Under the pieces are notes generated by a model that worked only from the letters and a program-made list of their open reading frames with translations, ran no database searches and was not told where the DNA came from. Of a stretch of DNA of 64,000 bases, positions 8,923 to 16,597 are shown one piece after another. How positions within the stretch are numbered: position 1 is the first letter of the stretch; each line of letters begins with the position of its first letter. Origin of the DNA: JAKAVN01 sp963734845 (GTDB lineage: Bacteria; Desulfobacterota; Binatia; Binatales; Binataceae); the NCBI GenBank assembly GCA_963734845.1, contig CAVTIS010000006.1, positions 62,001 through 126,000 on the forward strand, in the 5' to 3' direction. A program made the position numbers and the translations under genes.

Positions 8923-9936
8923 ATGGCTAACGCAGCGGCTACCCTATCGGTGATCACTCTTGACCGCTATTTGCGGATGACCAGGCCACGAGTAGATGCG
9001 AAACTGAGCACCGCGCTGGAGCACGTGGCGCTCGCCGTCAAGCGAATCTCCAACGAGCTTACGGTCGCGGCACTGCGGGGTGAGCTCGGATTGAGTGGCG
9101 AAACCAACGTGCAGGGTGAAAAGGTCGAAAAGCTCGACACTTGGTCGAACAACGTCTTTCTGGATTCGTTCGCCGGCGGTCATCCGATATGCACCCTGAT
9201 TTCCGAAGAAATAGAAGAGCCGCAGCATACCAAGGCACAGCACCCGCACGATTCCTACGCGCTCCTGTTCGATCCGCTTGACGGCTCCTCCAACACCGGC
9301 GTCAACGGCTCGCTCGGGACGATCTTCGCGATGCGCCGGCGCAAGCACGGCCACAGCGACGATATCGCAGACGTGCTGGGCCCGGGCACCGAGCAGGTCG
9401 TGGCCGGCTACGCGCTCTATGGACCGGCGACGATGCTGGTCTGGACGGCGGGCGACGGCGTAAACGCCTTCGTGCTGGACCGCGAAATCGGCGAGTTCGT
9501 GCTGTGGCGCGAGAAGATCCAGATGCCGGCGCGCGGCAAAACCTACGCGGTTAACCAGGCCAACGCCGCGCGATGGTATCCGGGGACGCGCGCCTTGCTT
9601 GATCGCCTGACCGGGCCTAAGGACAAGGGCGGCGGTTACTCCCTGCGCTACTGCGGCGCGTTCGTCGGCGATTTCCATCGCTGCCTGCTGGCCGGTGGAA
9701 TCTTTCTTTATCCGGGCGAAGTGAGCGCCGGCGGCCAGAGCAAGGGAAAGCTGCGCCTGATGTACGAGGTCGCGCCGCTCTCGATGCTGGCCGAGCAGGC
9801 CGGCGGCGCCGGATCGACCGGACGCGGACGCGTGCTTGATTTCGTCCCGAGCAGCATCCACGAGCGCATACCGGTCTACATCGGTAGCGCCGAGGAAGTC
9901 GCGCTGGCGGAGCAACTCAAGGTCGAAGGCGGTTAG
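8923..9936 (+). CDS. fbp: Fructose-1,6-bisphosphatase, class 1
   Basis: Hydrolyses fructose 1,6-bisphosphate to fructose 6-phosphate in gluconeogenesis. The 337 residues carry the metal-binding 'SEEIEE' and the class-1 signature 'FDPLDGSSNTGVNGSLG', and later 'GGIFLYPGEVSAGGQSKGK' with the substrate-contacting Lys. A clear GGGAGG lies six bases before the ATG. A 237-base gap separates it from the reductase and probably holds its promoter. The glucokinase gene follows after two bases, opening a four-gene sugar-phosphate block. Confidence 0.96.
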   Translation: MANAAATLSVITLDRYLRMTRPRVDAKLSTALEHVALAVKRISNELTVAALRGELGLSGETNVQGEKVEKLDTWSNNVFLDSFAGGHPICTLISEEIEEPQHTKAQHPHDSYALLFDPLDGSSNTGVNGSLGTIFAMRRRKHGHSDDIADVLGPGTEQVVAGYALYGPATMLVWTAGDGVNAFVLDREIGEFVLWREKIQMPARGKTYAVNQANAARWYPGTRALLDRLTGPKDKGGGYSLRYCGAFVGDFHRCLLAGGIFLYPGEVSAGGQSKGKLRLMYEVAPLSMLAEQAGGAGSTGRGRVLDFVPSSIHERIPVYIGSAEEVALAEQLKVEGG

Positions 9937-9938
9937 CG

Positions 9939-10943
9939 ATGGCGGTGCGGACCAAGGCTGCCGTTTTAGCGGGAGATATCGGGGGCACTAAAACCCTGCT
10001 GGGGCTCTACCGCGTTGAGGGTGGAGCGCCGACGCTGCTGCGCGAAAAGCATTACGCGACTCGCGATTTTAAAACTCTTGAAGAGGTTGCCGGCGATTTT
10101 CTAAGCGGCGCGTGGGCGATCGACGCAGCCTGCTTCGGCGTGCCGGGACCGATCATCGGCGGGGTCAGTCACGCCACTAACGTTCCGTGGACGATGGAAG
10201 AACGGGCGTTGGCGCGTGCGCTCGGCGTCCCCGGCGCTCGGCTGATCAATGACCTCGAGGCGACCGCCTACGGGATGCTTCAACTCCAGCAGAATGAAAT
10301 CGCGGTGCTGCAGCCCGGCGACCCACCGACCGCGCGCGCGCCGATCGTGGTAATCGCCGCGGGCACGGGTCTGGGTGAGGCGGGACTGGTGCCGCTGGAA
10401 GACGGGCGCTGGCGCTCGGTCGCCTCCGAGGGCGGTCACTCGGATTTCGCACCGCGCGGACGCGAACAGATCGAACTGCTCGAATACTTAAGCGGCGAGT
10501 TCGATCACGTAAGCTTCGAGCGCGTGTTGTCGGGGCCAGGACTGGTCAACATCTACCATTTCCTCAAGGCGCGCGGGCCGGACGCCGAGCCGCAATGGCT
10601 CATTGACGAATTTGCCGGCGCCGCCGACGCCGCGGCGGTGATAAGCGAGACCGCGCTCAAGGGCCGCGACCCGCGATGCGTCGAGGCGCTCCGAATCTTC
10701 GTCGATATTTACGGCGCGGAGGCGGCCAACCTGACGCTGAAATACATGGCGCTCGGCGGCGTGTACCTGGGCGGCGGAATCGCTCCGAAAATTCTCGCGA
10801 CGCTAAGTGCGGGCGGATTCGTGCGCGCCTTTCTCGCCAAGGGCCGACTCGATAGAGTGATGGCAAGGATTCCGGTGCGGGTCTCGCTGAACCCGGCCAC
10901 GGCGCTGGCGGGCGCCGCCCGTTGCGCGATGGAGATGCTGTGA
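9939..10943 (+). CDS. glk: Glucokinase (E. coli Glk-type)
   Basis: Phosphorylates glucose with ATP. The N-terminal phosphate motif 'GDIGGTKT', the sugar-binding region with 'ATNVPWTMEE', the catalytic Asp in 'LINDLEATAYG' and the 'AAGTGLGEAGL' turn fit the hexokinase-superfamily glucokinases. There is no ROK zinc motif. 334 residues is a normal length. It starts two bases after fbp, implying co-translation in one transcript. Confidence 0.92.
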   Translation: MAVRTKAAVLAGDIGGTKTLLGLYRVEGGAPTLLREKHYATRDFKTLEEVAGDFLSGAWAIDAACFGVPGPIIGGVSHATNVPWTMEERALARALGVPGARLINDLEATAYGMLQLQQNEIAVLQPGDPPTARAPIVVIAAGTGLGEAGLVPLEDGRWRSVASEGGHSDFAPRGREQIELLEYLSGEFDHVSFERVLSGPGLVNIYHFLKARGPDAEPQWLIDEFAGAADAAAVISETALKGRDPRCVEALRIFVDIYGAEAANLTLKYMALGGVYLGGGIAPKILATLSAGGFVRAFLAKGRLDRVMARIPVRVSLNPATALAGAARCAMEML

Positions 10944-11001
10944 CCGTTCGCGCGCGCGATACCGGCTGACAAATTAATCGAATTGTGAATCGGAGGCGGT
11001 T

Positions 11002-11928
11002 ATGACCAAGCGTGCCAGAGAAATTCTCGATTTCTATCGCTCTGAGAACGCGGGCGTGCTGAGCAATCTTGCGCGGATGATCAATCACGGACGGCTGGCC
11101 GGCACCGGGTCGTTCGTCATCCTGCCCGTGGACCAGGGCTTCGAGCACGGCCCGGCGCGCAGCTTCGCGCCCAATCCAGCGGGTTACGATCCGCGCTACC
11201 ACTTCTCGCTCGCCTGCGACGCCGGATGTAACGCCTACGCGGCGCCGCTCGGCTTTCTGGAGGCAGGCGCGGCCGAGTTCGCCGGCGAAATCCCGCTCAT
11301 CCTGAAGCTCAACAATCATGACCTGCTGCACGACTCGCCCGACCCCGAGCCCGCCGTCACCGGCAGTGTGCGTGACGCGCTGCGCCTGGGATGCGCCGCG
11401 GTCGGCTACACCATCTACCCGGGATCGTCCTGGTGTGTGCAAATGTACGAGCAGTTGCGCGAGATCGCCGAGGAAGCCAAGGCGCACGGCCTGGCGGTAG
11501 TGGTGTGGTCGTATCCGCGCGGCTCGGGCATCAGCAAGGAAGGCGAGACGGCCATCGATGTTGTGGCATACGCGGCGCAGATCGCGGCTCAACTCGGCGC
11601 CAATATTATCAAGGTCAAGTTGCCGAGTGCACATCTGGAGCAGCCCGAAGCCAAGAAGGCCTACGAGACCAACCGCATCCCGCTCGACACGCAGAGCGCG
11701 CGAGTCGCCAACGTCGTGCAGAGCTGTTTCGACGGGCGGCGAATCGTGATTTTCTCGGGCGGTCCGAAAGTGACCGATGAAAAGCTGCTCGACGAAGTGC
11801 GTGCGATTAAGGCGGGCGGCGGTTTCGGCTCGATTATCGGGCGCAACTCGTTTCAGCGCCCCCGCGCCGAAGCGATCAAGCTGCTCAACACGATCATGGA
11901 CATTTACGCGGGGGCGTCTGCGCGCTGA
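11002..11928 (+). CDS. fbaB: Class I fructose-bisphosphate aldolase (DhnA/FbaB type)
   Basis: Cleaves or forms fructose 1,6-bisphosphate through a lysine Schiff base. 'LPVDQGFEHGP' near residue 45 is the hallmark of the archaeal-type/DhnA aldolases, and 'ANIIKVKLP' holds the likely Schiff-base Lys. 'FSGGPKVTDEKLL' and 'GSIIGRNSFQRP' form the phosphate site. 308 residues. A GGAGG lies six bases before the ATG. It lies between glucokinase and the phosphofructokinase, in the same direction. Confidence 0.93.
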   Translation: MTKRAREILDFYRSENAGVLSNLARMINHGRLAGTGSFVILPVDQGFEHGPARSFAPNPAGYDPRYHFSLACDAGCNAYAAPLGFLEAGAAEFAGEIPLILKLNNHDLLHDSPDPEPAVTGSVRDALRLGCAAVGYTIYPGSSWCVQMYEQLREIAEEAKAHGLAVVVWSYPRGSGISKEGETAIDVVAYAAQIAAQLGANIIKVKLPSAHLEQPEAKKAYETNRIPLDTQSARVANVVQSCFDGRRIVIFSGGPKVTDEKLLDEVRAIKAGGGFGSIIGRNSFQRPRAEAIKLLNTIMDIYAGASAR

Positions 11929-11991
11929 TCGCAGCCGCCCACGCCGCAGCGCCCGGCGATCGTTAGCGCCCGGGCAAAGGCTTCTTCAACG

Positions 11992-13287
11992 ATGCAGCGC
12001 GACGGTGACAGCCGGGCGACCCTCGGAATTCTGGTCGGCGGGGGGCCTGCTCCCGGAATCAACGGGGTAATTTCTTCAGCCGCAATCGAGGCAATCAATT
12101 GCGGCCTGCGCGTGGTCGGCCTGCGCGACGGCTATCGATGGCTGGTCGAAGGCGACACCTCGCACGTAGTCGAGCTCAAGCTCGACGAGGTGAGCCAGGT
12201 CCATTCCACCGGCGGTTCGATCCTGCGCACCTCGCGCACCAACCCGGCACGCGACGAAGCGAGCCTGACGCGCGCAATCAGCGCGCTCGAGCGGCTCGGA
12301 ATCCGCTACCTGGTCTGTATCGGCGGCGACGACACGACCTACGGCGCCTTCAGGATCGCCGAACGCACCCGCGGTAAAATCGGCGTCGTAACGGTGCCGA
12401 AAACCATCGACAACGACCTCCCGCTGCCCGAGAACGCGCCGACCTTCGGCTTCGAAACCGCGCGCGCCGTCGGCACCACGATCGTCGAGTCGCTGATGGT
12501 CGACGCGCGCACCACCGGCAGGTGGTACCTGGCGATCTCGATGGGCCGGAAGTCCGGCTCGCTCGCGCTCAGCATGTGCAAGTCCTCCGGCGCCACACTG
12601 GCCGTGATTCTCGAAGAGTTCCACGACGAGCGCTTCGACCTTTCGCTGGTCGTCGACACCGTCGTCGGCGCCATCATCAAGCGCCGCGCCGAAGGCTATG
12701 ACGACGGCGTGGCCGTCGTCGCCGAGGGGATCGCCGAGCGCATGGACCCCAACACCCTGCCGACCGGACCGCGCTCGGAAGCCGACGCCTACGGCCACGT
12801 GCATATCGCCGACATCCCGCTCGGCTACCTGCTGCGCGACCGCGTGCGCGCGTCGCTCAAGCAGCTCGGGATCGGCGCGACCGTGGTCACCAAGGACATC
12901 GGCTACGAGTTGCGTTGCGCGAAACCGTTGCCGTTCGATGCGGAGTACACGCGCACGCTCGGCTATGGCGCGGTGCGCTATCTGCTGAGCGGGGGATCGG
13001 GCGCGCTTATCGCGATCGCTGGCGGCCGGGTGACGCCGGTCAATTTCGCGGACCTGGTCGATCCGGCCACCGGCCGGGTAAGGGTTCGCCTGGTCGACGT
13101 CAACACCGAGTCTTACGAGGTCGCGCGCTCGTACATGACCAGGCTCGAGCCGCCGGACTTCGAAGAGCCGGCGCTGTCGCGCTTGGCCGCGTGCGCGAAC
13201 CTCACGGCCGAGGCCTTCAAGGCCCGCTTCATGCCGACGGTGCAGGCCACGACCTCCTTGCGCCGCATGGCGCTGAGCCCTTCGTGA
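11992..13287 (+). CDS. pfp: 6-phosphofructokinase, predicted pyrophosphate-dependent
   Basis: Phosphofructokinase of 431 residues. 'GGGPAPGINGV' begins the phosphoryl-donor site. Two diagnostic positions point to pyrophosphate and not ATP: 'GGDDT' (Asp114, where ATP enzymes have Gly) and 'PKTIDND' (Lys137, where ATP enzymes have Gly). 'SMGRKSGSLAL' and 'LEEFHDE' follow. PPi enzymes are reversible and can act in glycolysis or gluconeogenesis. It closes the fbp-glk-fbaB block. A possible purine-rich ribosome site (AAAGG) lies 12-13 bases before the ATG. Gene symbol pfp is used for function. Confidence 0.88.
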   Translation: MQRDGDSRATLGILVGGGPAPGINGVISSAAIEAINCGLRVVGLRDGYRWLVEGDTSHVVELKLDEVSQVHSTGGSILRTSRTNPARDEASLTRAISALERLGIRYLVCIGGDDTTYGAFRIAERTRGKIGVVTVPKTIDNDLPLPENAPTFGFETARAVGTTIVESLMVDARTTGRWYLAISMGRKSGSLALSMCKSSGATLAVILEEFHDERFDLSLVVDTVVGAIIKRRAEGYDDGVAVVAEGIAERMDPNTLPTGPRSEADAYGHVHIADIPLGYLLRDRVRASLKQLGIGATVVTKDIGYELRCAKPLPFDAEYTRTLGYGAVRYLLSGGSGALIAIAGGRVTPVNFADLVDPATGRVRVRLVDVNTESYEVARSYMTRLEPPDFEEPALSRLAACANLTAEAFKARFMPTVQATTSLRRMALSPS

Positions 13288-13416
13288 TATTAGCCTGAGT
13301 TCACGCCAATCGCCGGATTGCAGTTTTTCGATTTTCTCCGAAGCGCCGCCGCGCTTTGAGGAAACCTGTGAGCTGCGCTAAGGAACACACCAGCCACTCA
13401 ATCTCGGAGGCTCCCG

Positions 13417-14220
13417 ATGAAATACGAGGAATATCAGCATCTGCTATTCGAGCGCCGCGACGACGGAATCCTGCTCGTCACGATCAACCGGCCCGACGTT
13501 CTCAATGCCACCAACAATCGGCTCCACTGGGAGTTGAGCCGGGTGTGGAAGGATATCGACGAGGACGCCGAGACCCGCGTGGTGGTCATCACCGGCAAGG
13601 GACGCGCGTTCTCGGCCGGCGGCGACCTCGAGATGATCGAGCGGATGGCGGGCAGCGCCGCCAACATCGGGCAGGCGTGGCGCGAGGCCGGCGACATCGT
13701 CTACAACATGATCAACCTCGACAAACCGATCATCTCGGCAATCAATGGCGTCGCCGTGGGCGCCGGCCTCGCGGTCGCGTTCATGGCGGACATCTCGATC
13801 GCGTCCGAGAACATGCGCATCACCGACGGCCATATCCGCCTCGGCGTTGGAGCCGGCGACCATGCGGTGATCATCTGGCCGCTGCTGTGCGGGATGGCCA
13901 AGGCCAAATACTACCTGCTCACCGCCGATTTCATCGACGGCAAGGAAGCCGAGCGCGTCGGCCTGGTCAGTCTCTGCGTACCGGCCGAGCAATTGATGGA
14001 CAAGGCGATGGAGGTTGCGCAAAAACTCGCCCGCGGACCGCAGCAGGCGCTGCGCTTCACCAAGCGCTCGCTCAACAACTGGCTGCGGATGTTCGGGCCG
14101 GCCTTCGACGCGTCGCTGGCACTCGAGATGATGGGATTTTTCAGCGACGACCTGCACGAGGGCGTGGCGGCGCTCAAGGAACGCCGCGCGCCGTCGTTCC
14201 CAAGCACGCGCAACAAATGA
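13417..14220 (+). CDS. Enoyl-CoA hydratase/isomerase (crotonase) family protein
   Basis: Crotonase-fold acyl-CoA enzyme, 267 residues. 'GKGRAFSAGGDLEMI' and 'GVAVGAGLAVAFMADI' provide the two oxyanion-hole segments. At the usual acid/base loop the sequence reads 'RLGVGAGDHAVI', so an Asp stands near where classical hydratases have Glu; the exact reaction is therefore uncertain. GGAGG lies six bases before the ATG. Its stop overlaps the next start as ATGA, coupling it to the zinc dehydrogenase. Confidence 0.88.
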   Translation: MKYEEYQHLLFERRDDGILLVTINRPDVLNATNNRLHWELSRVWKDIDEDAETRVVVITGKGRAFSAGGDLEMIERMAGSAANIGQAWREAGDIVYNMINLDKPIISAINGVAVGAGLAVAFMADISIASENMRITDGHIRLGVGAGDHAVIIWPLLCGMAKAKYYLLTADFIDGKEAERVGLVSLCVPAEQLMDKAMEVAQKLARGPQQALRFTKRSLNNWLRMFGPAFDASLALEMMGFFSDDLHEGVAALKERRAPSFPSTRNK

Positions 14221-15233
14221 AGGCCTGCGTTTATCGCGCGCCCGGCGCGCCGCTGGAGATCGCCGAGGTTCCCGATCCCATCGCAGGCCCCGGCGAACTC
14301 GTCGTGCGGGTGAAAGCCGCCGGCATCTGCGGCTCCGATCTGCATGCCGCAGGGCGCAATTTCCGCCTACCCCCGGGCACTATCCTGGGCCACGAATTCT
14401 CGGGCGTGATCGAGACGCTCGGCGACGGCGTCGAGGGCTTCGAGCGCGGCGACCCGGTGGTGGCGATGTCTTACATCGGGTGCGGTGCATGCGAGGACTG
14501 CCGCGCGGGCGAGGCGCAGCGCTGCCGGAAGGTCAAGCTGGTCGGCTTTGGCGAAGTGCCGGGCGCCTACGCCGAGCTGATAAAGACCAGGCCGGCGAGC
14601 GTGTTCAAGATGCCGCCAGAGATGAGCTTTCGGGAGGCCGCCACGGTCGAGCCCCTGGTGGTCGGACTGCATGGGCTGCATCGCGCCGGCTTTCAGGCCG
14701 GCGAGAGCTGCGTGGTGATGGGCGCCGGGCCGATCGGGATCGCCACGATGCTGTGGTCGCGTTTTGCCGGCGCGCGCGCAGTCGTCGTCTCCGAACTGAG
14801 CGCAGTGCGCCGCCGCCTAGCGGTCAGGATGGGCGCCGACGCGGCCGTCGATCCGCGAATGCACAATCCGGCCGGCAAGGTGGAGTCGCTTACGGGCGCG
14901 GGGCCACAAGTGATCTTCGAGTGTATCGGCGCGCCGGGCGCGATGGCCGAGGCGATCGCGTATGGGCAGCGCGCGGGCCGCGTGGTGATAATTGGCGTGT
15001 GCACTGAAGACGACGGCTTCGCGCCGATCACCGCGATGAGCAAGGAGTTGGACCTGCGTTTTTCGCTCGGCATGGAACGGGCCGAGGTCGAGATGGCGAT
15101 CGCGGCACTCGCGGCGGGCCGCGTCGCCACCGGGCCGATGATCACCCATACGATGGGGATCGACGATCTGCCCAAGGCCTTCGCGGCGCTCGCGCTCCCG
15201 ACCGATCAGAGCAAGGTGATGGTCGAGTTTTAG
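14217..15233 (+). CDS. Zinc-dependent medium-chain alcohol dehydrogenase
   Basis: MDR-family dehydrogenase, 338 residues, starting at the ATG that overlaps the crotonase stop. Catalytic zinc ligands are in 'CGSDLHA' and 'GHEFSG'. The structural zinc is bound by four cysteines in 'CGACEDCRAGEAQRC'. 'GAGPIGIA' is the NAD(P)-binding turn, and the absence of a clear Asp straight after the next strand ('VVVSELS', with Glu) suggests NAD(H) use. It resembles sorbitol/threonine-dehydrogenase-like enzymes. The longer open frame from 13356 is only a shadow across the crotonase gene. Substrate unknown. Confidence 0.9.
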   Translation: MKACVYRAPGAPLEIAEVPDPIAGPGELVVRVKAAGICGSDLHAAGRNFRLPPGTILGHEFSGVIETLGDGVEGFERGDPVVAMSYIGCGACEDCRAGEAQRCRKVKLVGFGEVPGAYAELIKTRPASVFKMPPEMSFREAATVEPLVVGLHGLHRAGFQAGESCVVMGAGPIGIATMLWSRFAGARAVVVSELSAVRRRLAVRMGADAAVDPRMHNPAGKVESLTGAGPQVIFECIGAPGAMAEAIAYGQRAGRVVIIGVCTEDDGFAPITAMSKELDLRFSLGMERAEVEMAIAALAAGRVATGPMITHTMGIDDLPKAFAALALPTDQSKVMVEF

Positions 15234-15317
15234 CGCCAGTTGGCTCTTTTAGGATTTCGACATTTCTGAGATACTGTGCCGGACTTTGAACTGCACTGTA
15301 ACCTGCGGAGGAACATC

Positions 15318-15611
15318 ATGAAGAAGAAACTGGCTCTGCTTGCTTCGTTTGCAGTTGCATGCGCTCTTACTCTTCAATTCGGCCTCACCAACGTTTACGC
15401 GGCCAATAAGATCGATTGCGCCCAGGTGATGACCGAGCTCCAGGCCGGCAAAAAAGTTGCCGAGGTCGCCAAGGACATGAAGATTTCCAAAAGCAGCGTC
15501 TACCGCTGCCGCAAAGCCTCCGGGATGAAGCACGGAGGAATGGAAACCCCGATGGCGAGCCCTGCGGCGATGGGCAGCCCTGCGGCGATGGGCAGCCCGG
15601 CGGCGCACTGA
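15318..15611 (+). CDS. Small exported protein with helix-turn-helix-like motif
   Basis: 97 residues with a strong cleavable signal peptide (MKKKLALLASFAVACAL..., cleavage likely after 'VYA'). The mature part reads 'QVMTELQAGKKVAEVAKD' then 'MKISKSSVYRCRKASG', which looks like the resolvase/Hin-type helix-turn-helix, although the protein should leave the cytoplasm. Two cysteines could form a disulfide. The C-terminus is a near-perfect repeat of 'ASPAAMG' units. A GGAGG lies seven bases before this ATG, so I prefer it over an upstream in-frame ATG at 15276. A strong hairpin follows the stop. Function unknown. Confidence 0.75.
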   Translation: MKKKLALLASFAVACALTLQFGLTNVYAANKIDCAQVMTELQAGKKVAEVAKDMKISKSSVYRCRKASGMKHGGMETPMASPAAMGSPAAMGSPAAH

Positions 15612-15628
15612 GCTAACGGATGTTGACG

Positions 15629-15668
15629 CGGGGCACGCTGCGAGCCTAATGGCTCACGGCGTGCCCCG
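15629..15668 (+). terminator. Two-part hairpin terminator after the small exported protein
   Basis: Outer ten-base stem (cggggcacgc with gcgtgccccg) and an inner five-base stem (gagcc with ggctc) around a taat loop, followed by gttt. It sits 18 bases after the stop. Confidence 0.6.
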
Positions 15669-15717
15669 GTTTGCACGGCACTTGTTGCGCGAATCGCTGG
15701 CCGCTAAATTTTGATTC

Positions 15718-16008
15718 ATGGCCAAGTGCGAACTTTGCGAACTGCGTGAGTACACGCAGCAATATGCTCGCTTCGTCCATCCCGTCGCATTCGCCATTCT
15801 CGATTGCGATTCGTGCGACACGCCGATGGCGGTACTCGGAGAGCATCGCGCCGCGGCGACCGAGGCCGAACGCGCCCTGATGGTCGACGCGCTCTCCGCG
15901 GTGGCACGCGCGAAGTTCGGTGATGATAAGTTCGTCATCGACGGCGTGATGCGCCAGATCCCTGACCATTGCCATATTCACGCCCGCCCGCGTTTCTGGC
16001 GCGGTTAG
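15718..16008 (+). CDS. HIT-like small protein
   Basis: 96 residues. The N-terminal 'CELCELR' and 'CDSCD' could bind zinc, as in some HIT and GalT proteins, and the C-terminal 'DHCHIHARP' has the alternating His-x-His-x-His of the histidine-triad active site. The middle 'FAILDCDSCDTPMAVLGEHR' resembles the HIT beta sheet in a shortened form. HIT proteins hydrolyse or transfer nucleotides; here the domain is short, so the catalytic assignment is tentative. It is monocistronic, between the small exported protein and cspA. Confidence 0.6.
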   Translation: MAKCELCELREYTQQYARFVHPVAFAILDCDSCDTPMAVLGEHRAAATEAERALMVDALSAVARAKFGDDKFVIDGVMRQIPDHCHIHARPRFWRG

Positions 16009-16195
16009 GCAGTCGTTTTCGCACACGATAGATTTGTTCTACTAGTCTCTCGAACCATCCGACCGAAAATTCCTCGCTTCCGCTTGGTATGAGGCGCGCG
16101 ATTGTGGTATATGCGCGCCGGTATACACACACGGGGAGGGCCCTACGGGCCGGGATAGCAGGAGGAACGGTTACGGCATGGAGGTCTCGGGGGAG

Positions 16196-16396
16196 ATGTC
16201 TAACGGTGTAGTCAAGTGGTTTAGTTCCAAGAAAGGCTACGGCTTTATCACCATGGAAGATGGACAGGAGGTATTCGTCCACTACAGTTCTATAGACGGC
16301 AATGGCTTTCGCTCACTGGAGCAGGGCGAGGAAGTCCAATTCGAGGTCGCCCAGGGGCCCAAAGGACTTCAGGCCGCCAAGGTATTGCGCCGCTAG
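16196..16396 (+). CDS. cspA: Cold-shock protein, CspA family
   Basis: Single-stranded nucleic-acid chaperone with an OB fold. 'NGVVKWFSSKKGYGFI' contains RNP1 ('KGYGFI') and 'EVFVHYSSI' contains RNP2. Length is 66 residues from the ATG at 16196 (MSNGVVKW), which fits the family. An in-frame ATG at 16178 with an AGGAGG 12 bases before it would add six residues, and either may be used. The gap upstream (16009-16177) includes a short hairpin (ggccc-tac-gggcc) and could form the long structured leader usual for cold-shock mRNAs. Confidence 0.94.
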   Translation: MSNGVVKWFSSKKGYGFITMEDGQEVFVHYSSIDGNGFRSLEQGEEVQFEVAQGPKGLQAAKVLRR

Positions 16397-16427
16397 CGAA
16401 CGCACACAAACTTTCTTAGCGACCTTG

Positions 16428-16452
16428 GGGCGGGCCCTCTTCGGGCCCACCC
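16428..16452 (+). terminator. Hairpin after cspA
   Basis: Ten-base stem (gggcgggccc with gggcccaccc, one mismatch) around a tcttc loop, 31 bases beyond the cspA stop. No U-run follows. Confidence 0.5.
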
Positions 16453-16597
16453 AGGGTTGCAGGCCGCAAACCGGACCGCGCACCGGATCACGCGCGCAGC
16501 AGATCGTCATTCGACGGCCTCTGCAGGTGCCGGTCGCGCGCTAATCGACCGCGGCGGTTCGCCCATCCGTCCCGAACGCATAGGATACGGGGACGTG

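Noticed and set aside
13356..14216. Upstream extension of the zinc dehydrogenase frame
   Set aside because: It runs through the crotonase gene in another frame; the dehydrogenase begins at the ATG overlapping the crotonase stop.
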